Assembly (NCBI GenBank): GCA_029260535.1
Contig: JAJDDA010000035.1
Span: 1-48,173, forward strand
Length of the DNA stretch: 48,173 nt
Direction: 5' to 3'
Source of the DNA: Phycisphaerales bacterium
GTDB taxonomy: Bacteria > Planctomycetota > Phycisphaerae > Phycisphaerales > UBA1924
The notes below the pieces were generated by a model. It was given only the letters and a program-made list of their open reading frames with translations. It was not told the origin of the DNA and did no database searches. Shown one piece after another: positions 44,719-48,173 of the stretch. Every line of letters begins with the position of its first letter. The first letter of the stretch is position 1. A program made the position numbers and the translations under genes.

Positions 44719-45557
44719 CAAGCACCACCCGCGAACAAACCGGCTTTTTCGAGGGCCTGCTCGCACGCCTCAGCGAGCGGCTCACCGAGTCCTTTTTTGG
44801 GGCCATACTGGGATTCCATCTTTTCCATGCCGATGAAGCACGAGAGACGGTCTACGACCAGCCCTGACTCTACTGCAACGAAGCAGGCAAGCCTAGCAAG
44901 GCCTAAGAAGTTCCCGTAGCCCTTCATGAACAACTGCTGCGTTGCGTAGAACGCATTCATGGAGATTGTTCCATCGTTGCACCGGATAAATGAGATATGC
45001 TGCAGGCAAGGGAAGCTCAGTCGAGCGTCGTTAACGTGGTCCCGAGACGGGTCGAACACCGATGCCTGCAACTTCATTTTCTGTACGCCCTTCACGCACT
45101 TACTGATGATTACTTCGATCTGGTTACCGTCCTCAGCAATCGACCCCGGCGGGTAGTTTTTGAGCGGAATTCCAGTTCGATGGTCTAGGCCGTATGCAAT
45201 AAGGCGACCGAAGTAGAGTCCTCGCCTGTTCTTATGCGTGTCAAGGGCCACGTAATCAGGCAGCGACTCCTTATAGCTCTGATAGAATACCGCCCGGTCG
45301 CCCTTGGCACGACGCCACAGCACTTGTGGAAAAATCGTGTTCGCCACGGTCTGTACTGTTTGATAGTCAGAGCCTACGAGCGCCGTATCCACCGCACCCC
45401 GTATGTCCTTGTCTTCAAAAGGGCCGTCTTCATCGAATCCGGTGAAGCTGACCATGAGAGGAGATATCGTGTGTCCACGGGCCTGTCGGACCGCCAGGAA
45501 CGCCTCGGCCCACGCCAGAGACAGGTTGGGTTGATCGATCAGAATTGGCTTACTCAC
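44718..45557 (-). CDS. Thymidylate-synthase-like enzyme (predicted dUMP hydroxymethylase)
   Basis: A 279-residue ThyA-superfamily protein. The catalytic cysteine is probably C184 in SFPCLQHISFI, followed by NDGTISMNAFYATQQLFMKGYGN, the equivalent of the dUMP-binding strand. The distance of the sequence from normal ThyA and its partners suggests a deoxynucleotide hydroxymethylase making 5-hydroxymethyl-dUMP. The start is GTG at 45557 with GAGGAG seven bases before, overlapping the IrrE stop; the ATG at 45599 has no ribosome binding site. It overlaps the kinase start by one base. Confidence 0.75.
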   Translation of the reverse strand: MSKPILIDQPNLSLAWAEAFLAVRQARGHTISPLMVSFTGFDEDGPFEDKDIRGAVDTALVGSDYQTVQTVANTIFPQVLWRRAKGDRAVFYQSYKESLPDYVALDTHKNRRGLYFGRLIAYGLDHRTGIPLKNYPPGSIAEDGNQIEVIISKCVKGVQKMKLQASVFDPSRDHVNDARLSFPCLQHISFIRCNDGTISMNAFYATQQLFMKGYGNFLGLARLACFVAVESGLVVDRLSCFIGMEKMESQYGPKKGLGEPLAEACEQALEKAGLFAGGA

Positions 45558-46410
45558 CGTCGGTCTCCTCAAGATGGCGATACCTCGCCAATCCTGCATA
45601 TTGCATCCGTGATACGCGTACGATCACGCCAAACCCATCCGCCTCCACGCGCGCCAGCCCAGGTCGCACGGCGCGGAACACCCGCCCACGAGCGACGTCT
45701 TTAACCGGCTGGATCTGGTCGGATTCGGTTTCGGTCCCCTCGGGAAGCAGCACGAGATTCCCAACCTCCGCGTCCAGCGTGCCCATCGTGTGGTGCCTGT
45801 CAGCGATTACGAGCTGCTCCCTGGCGGGCGCAGCGAGGATCTGCTCGCGGATTTTCGGGAGATTGGTCTTGCAGAGTTTCTCTGCCCGTTCTCGCGGGAT
45901 GTACTTCAGCCCGTACGCGAGGTGCCCAATGAGGGTCTTGTACCCCACGCCAAAGGAAGAGGCCACTGTGTATATCTCTTCGGGCGTCGCGCTTTCCATC
46001 CGGATTTTCCGCGACGAGAACGCGCGCTTGACCCCTTGTGCCGGCATGAGAAGGTAACCTGCGAATGCTTCGACGAGGAATTCTACCGGATTGAAAGCTT
46101 CACATTCCGCCTCGTCTTTGAGTTCGTCGATTGTGGATCCGTGCCCGAAGACATGGTGCCCGAGCTCGTGTGCGCATGTGAACGCGCGACGCGTCAGCGG
46201 CCGGAGTGACGACAGGATGATGCTCGGCTTCGCCAGGGCCGCGTATACGCCCTCCATGCTGACGTCGTCTACGAACCTCACACGAACGCGCGCCTTATCG
46301 CACAGTTCATACACACACAAAGGCGATCGGTAGTCGTAATTGTGCCCGTCCCGCACTTCGAGAGAGCGCTCGAGCGCTTCTCGGGCAAGGTCTTTGGTCG
46401 TTGGCGTCAC
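45550..46410 (-). CDS. ImmA/IrrE-family metallopeptidase
   Basis: A 286-residue zinc peptidase. The HExxH motif lies in CAHELGHHVFGHG and the third ligand region in FLVEAFAGYLLMP. Such proteases cut or inactivate a partner Xre repressor, as ImmA does for ImmR in ICEBs1 and IrrE for DdrO in Deinococcus. The C-terminal 90 residues form a beta-rich domain (GTLDAEVGNLVLLPEG, RVFRAVRPGLARVEADGFGVI) that could sense a ligand. It follows the Xre gene by two bases, so the pair is a repressor-protease switch. Confidence 0.9.
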   Translation of the reverse strand: MTPTTKDLAREALERSLEVRDGHNYDYRSPLCVYELCDKARVRVRFVDDVSMEGVYAALAKPSIILSSLRPLTRRAFTCAHELGHHVFGHGSTIDELKDEAECEAFNPVEFLVEAFAGYLLMPAQGVKRAFSSRKIRMESATPEEIYTVASSFGVGYKTLIGHLAYGLKYIPRERAEKLCKTNLPKIREQILAAPAREQLVIADRHHTMGTLDAEVGNLVLLPEGTETESDQIQPVKDVARGRVFRAVRPGLARVEADGFGVIVRVSRMQYAGLARYRHLEETDGE

Positions 46411-46412
46411 GG

Positions 46413-46757
46413 CTATTGCTCCTGGTCACGCATCGAGGCGAGAATTGACATTAGCCGGTTGAGATCGTCCGGCTTGAGCTTTTGCAACTCACGCGCCGCG
46501 AGCTGCAATCGGTCATCGTGCGGATCGAGCTGATGAGCGCCCTCCCCGAGTAGCCACGTAATTGTCACATCGAAAATGTCGGCAAGCTCCGCCAGCTCTT
46601 CCGCAGATACCGACCTGTTACCTGATTCCATCTCCGAAACCGATGGGCGATGTAGTCCGATCATCTTGGCCACTTGACCCTGTGACAACCCCGCCATCCT
46701 GCGCGCTTCGCGAATGCGCGAGGCGATGATCTGTCGTTTCGACTCAGGTACGGTCAT
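46413..46757 (-). CDS. Xre-family transcriptional regulator
   Basis: A 114-residue protein with an N-terminal helix-turn-helix of the Xre/lambda-cI type (SRIREARRMAGLSQGQVAKM, IGLHRPSVSEMESGNRSVS) and a helical C-terminal arm (LQLAARELQKLKPDDLNRLM) for dimerisation or protease recognition. ATG 46757 has AAGGAG at nine bases; a GTG at 46766 would overlap the upstream stop by four. It lies directly before its presumed protease. The half-sites at 47056-47080 near the operon promoter are its probable operator. Confidence 0.92.
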   Translation of the reverse strand: MTVPESKRQIIASRIREARRMAGLSQGQVAKMIGLHRPSVSEMESGNRSVSAEELAELADIFDVTITWLLGEGAHQLDPHDDRLQLAARELQKLKPDDLNRLMSILASMRDQEQ

Positions 46758-46762
46758 TGTGC

Positions 46763-47044
46763 TCACTCCTTGCAGTAAAGCTCACGGAATCGCGCAGCGA
46801 CGCCCTTGAGCGATAGTTTGTGCTTTGTCGCATCGATGTAGGGGTTTCTGAGGCGGGACCCACGGGGGATCTCGATCCCTAGCGCCTTGGCGAGCCCCCG
46901 CACAGCGGTAGGGATTAACGGACTATCAAATCCCACTAGTCCATCGATTGGCATCGTGCCGCCTGTAACGAGTGATGGGTCTTCGCCTGCGTCTTCCTCG
47001 ATCTGGCGGTGTTGTTCTAACAGGCATTCCAGAATTCGGTCCAT
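46763..47044 (-). CDS. Small hypothetical protein, first gene of the operon
   Basis: A 93-residue protein without a recognised domain: an N-terminal acidic helix (RILECLLEQHRQIEEDAGED) and a C-terminal basic region (RLRNPYIDATKHKLSLKGVAARF). It may be an antirepressor or a small adaptor. ATG with GGAGAT at eight bases upstream. Its stop overlaps the region where the Xre gene begins, so they are coupled. Only its position at the head of the hypermodification operon hints at a role. Confidence 0.65.
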   Translation of the reverse strand: MDRILECLLEQHRQIEEDAGEDPSLVTGGTMPIDGLVGFDSPLIPTAVRGLAKALGIEIPRGSRLRNPYIDATKHKLSLKGVAARFRELYCKE

Positions 47045-47055
47045 GCTTAGATCTC

Positions 47056-47102
47056 CTTACGGGAAGTAAGAATATCTTACATTCTGTTGGACTCCATGTC
47101 AA
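47056..47102 (-). promoter_or_regulatory. Sigma-70 promoter with a triple half-site operator
   Basis: On the minus strand TTGACA (47102-47097) and TAAGAT (47079-47074) are separated by exactly 17 bases. The -10 region is covered by GTAAG-N5-CTTAC (47066-47080), and a further CTTAC (47056-47060) forms a second inverted repeat with the same GTAAG. The three half-sites are spaced 10 bp apart, one helical turn each, as expected for cooperative binding of an Xre repressor. The ribosome binding site AAGGAG follows. Confidence 0.75.
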
Positions 47103-47210
47103 GGAATGAAGGAATCAAATGAATTAGTTTCCCCAAATCAGGGAATCAGCGCTGTCAGGGAGGATTGAGAAGCCGCCAAAAGTTTCCGAGTCAAATGGCG
47201 GTCAAATGGG

Positions 47211-48173
47211 CTAAGTCGCCCAGAATGGAACGTACTGCACGTGCCGACGGGACTTATTGGACGGGTCGAACGGCTTGATCAGACCGGCATCTACGGCTTC
47301 GGCAATGAGCCGGGAGACCATCGCAAGATTTCCCTTCGCGATCCCGAAACGATTCCGAAGCGAACCATTCGTCATCCTCTGGCTCGAAACCCACTGGAGA
47401 CTCGCGTGCTGGTATGTCGCCCGCAGCCGCTCGTCTTTGGTCATCTCCCCGAACGAGCGCGGCCCATTGATGATCGCTCGGGTGTGGCCCTCGACAACTT
47501 GGAAATCGGGAGCCGGCAATATCGCATCCTCAGCAGCCTGGACGACCTTATCGATCCCGGTGCCACGTTCCTCGCAGATGCGCATACGCCGCATCAAGGC
47601 GGCGAGAGCTTCATTGCGTGAGCGCGGCGGCGCATCGAGGAAACGCCGCACGTCGACGAGCGGCTCACCCGGGTTCGTGATCTCGATCCGGTCTGAGAAG
47701 ATGTCAACCATCGGCCCGACACCGGATATCGAGAAATCTTGGTGGATGAGCGCATTTCCAAGCAATTCACGGATTGCGTCCGCCGGGTACGCCTGTTGCT
47801 CCACTCGCAAACCGTGCTCAATGCGTTCTTGGCTCGGCACCTGACTCTCGATGTTGTCCAGAACACTCTGGAACCCAACCGCGTAGCCCGACGTCACCAC
47901 CTTCTCACGCACCGCCTTCGTCTTGCCCGGGTCGTCGTACGTTACGACCCGGACCGCCTTCCGCCCGAGACGTCCGAACGCTTCCAGATCACGCGCGAAC
48001 AAAATGGCCGCGATGTTGAGGACGTCAAAGTGCCCATCGTAGCGTGATTTGAGGAGCCCCTCTTCGACGAACCGCTGCACAATCGCGTCGGCGTCGGACG
48101 GTGCCTGGGACGAGAGCATCTTGAAGAACGCAGTGTGATCGAGCAGTGCGATGATATCGGCCGCGCTCGCGCC
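47211..48173 (-). CDS. AlbA/Schlafen-type ATP-binding protein, 5'-truncated by the window edge
   Basis: About 320 residues of the C-terminal part of an ATP-dependent DNA-binding-like protein. The middle part is a GHKL-type ATPase domain (DAIRELLGNALIHQDFS, VDIFSDRIEITNPGEP, MRICEERGTGIDKVV). A winged-helix-like C-terminus follows (GSLRNRFGIAKGNLAMVSRLI). An N-terminal AlbA_2/Schlafen domain is expected beyond the right edge, since the frame stays open to 48173. Such proteins are common in accessory regions and are suspected regulators or defence factors. It is separated from the hypermodification operon by the promoter region and is probably not part of it. Confidence 0.82.
   Translation of the reverse strand, partial: GASAADIIALLDHTAFFKMLSSQAPSDADAIVQRFVEEGLLKSRYDGHFDVLNIAAILFARDLEAFGRLGRKAVRVVTYDDPGKTKAVREKVVTSGYAVGFQSVLDNIESQVPSQERIEHGLRVEQQAYPADAIRELLGNALIHQDFSISGVGPMVDIFSDRIEITNPGEPLVDVRRFLDAPPRSRNEALAALMRRMRICEERGTGIDKVVQAAEDAILPAPDFQVVEGHTRAIINGPRSFGEMTKDERLRATYQHASLQWVSSQRMTNGSLRNRFGIAKGNLAMVSRLIAEAVDAGLIKPFDPSNKSRRHVQYVPFWAT

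Overview
The window looks like the chromosome of a planctomycete, most likely one of the Phycisphaerae. The evidence is a GC-rich core, dockerin-like calcium-binding repeats (DxNxDGxVDTADLGxLIxxFG) ending two secreted proteins, a type II pseudopilin with the FTLIELL methylation motif, and small proteins with a CPxCxYDLTGL zinc ribbon. No rRNA, complete tRNA or CRISPR array was seen.

Positions 1-23,460 are ordinary core genome. They hold a partial rarA, two zinc-ribbon membrane proteins, a YhaM-like exonuclease and a Lon-substrate-domain protein. On the minus strand follows the macromolecular-synthesis block dnaG-rpoD with rnr behind it. Then come an acylphosphatase, a DUF418 membrane protein and a conserved hypothetical. 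A minus-strand operon encodes a pseudopilin-like protein, a histidine kinase, an NtrC-type sigma-54 response regulator and a dockerin-like secreted protein. Divergent from it is a large secreted beta-propeller/cytochrome c protein with a near-consensus sigma-54 promoter, so the two-component system very probably controls it. A cobalamin-binding-domain protein and a 46-residue membrane protein close the core.

At about 23.5-24.8 kb the character changes: a VOC gene without a normal start, tRNA or tmRNA 3'-end fragments, a possible tail of a tyrosine recombinase, and two families of diverged non-coding repeats. From there to the right edge the DNA is accessory, with visibly lower and uneven GC. 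Five genes carry TIR domains: TIR at the end of a WD40 propeller, TIR-SLOG, TIR-TM-propeller, and two small ThsB-like TIRs. Two members of an uncharacterised two-TM family sit in operons with TIR genes: 2TM + TIR-SLOG (ATGA overlap), and ThsB-like TIR + Nmad2 + 2TM. I think this pairing is the best candidate for an undescribed immune signalling system. Between these blocks lie a decayed IS3-family element and a plus-strand set encoding a helical/2TM protein, an aldehyde dehydrogenase and a pyruvoyl-dependent decarboxylase.

The right end (42.1-47.1 kb) is a compact six-gene minus-strand operon: a small hypothetical, an Xre repressor, an ImmA/IrrE protease, a thymidylate-synthase-like enzyme, a TMP-kinase/5-hmdU-DNA-kinase fusion and a MazG pyrophosphohydrolase. 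It starts at a clear sigma-70 promoter overlapped by regularly spaced CTTAC/GTAAG half-sites. It reads as a thymine-hypermodification module under protease-controlled repression. A partial AlbA/Schlafen-type ATP-binding protein runs off the right edge.
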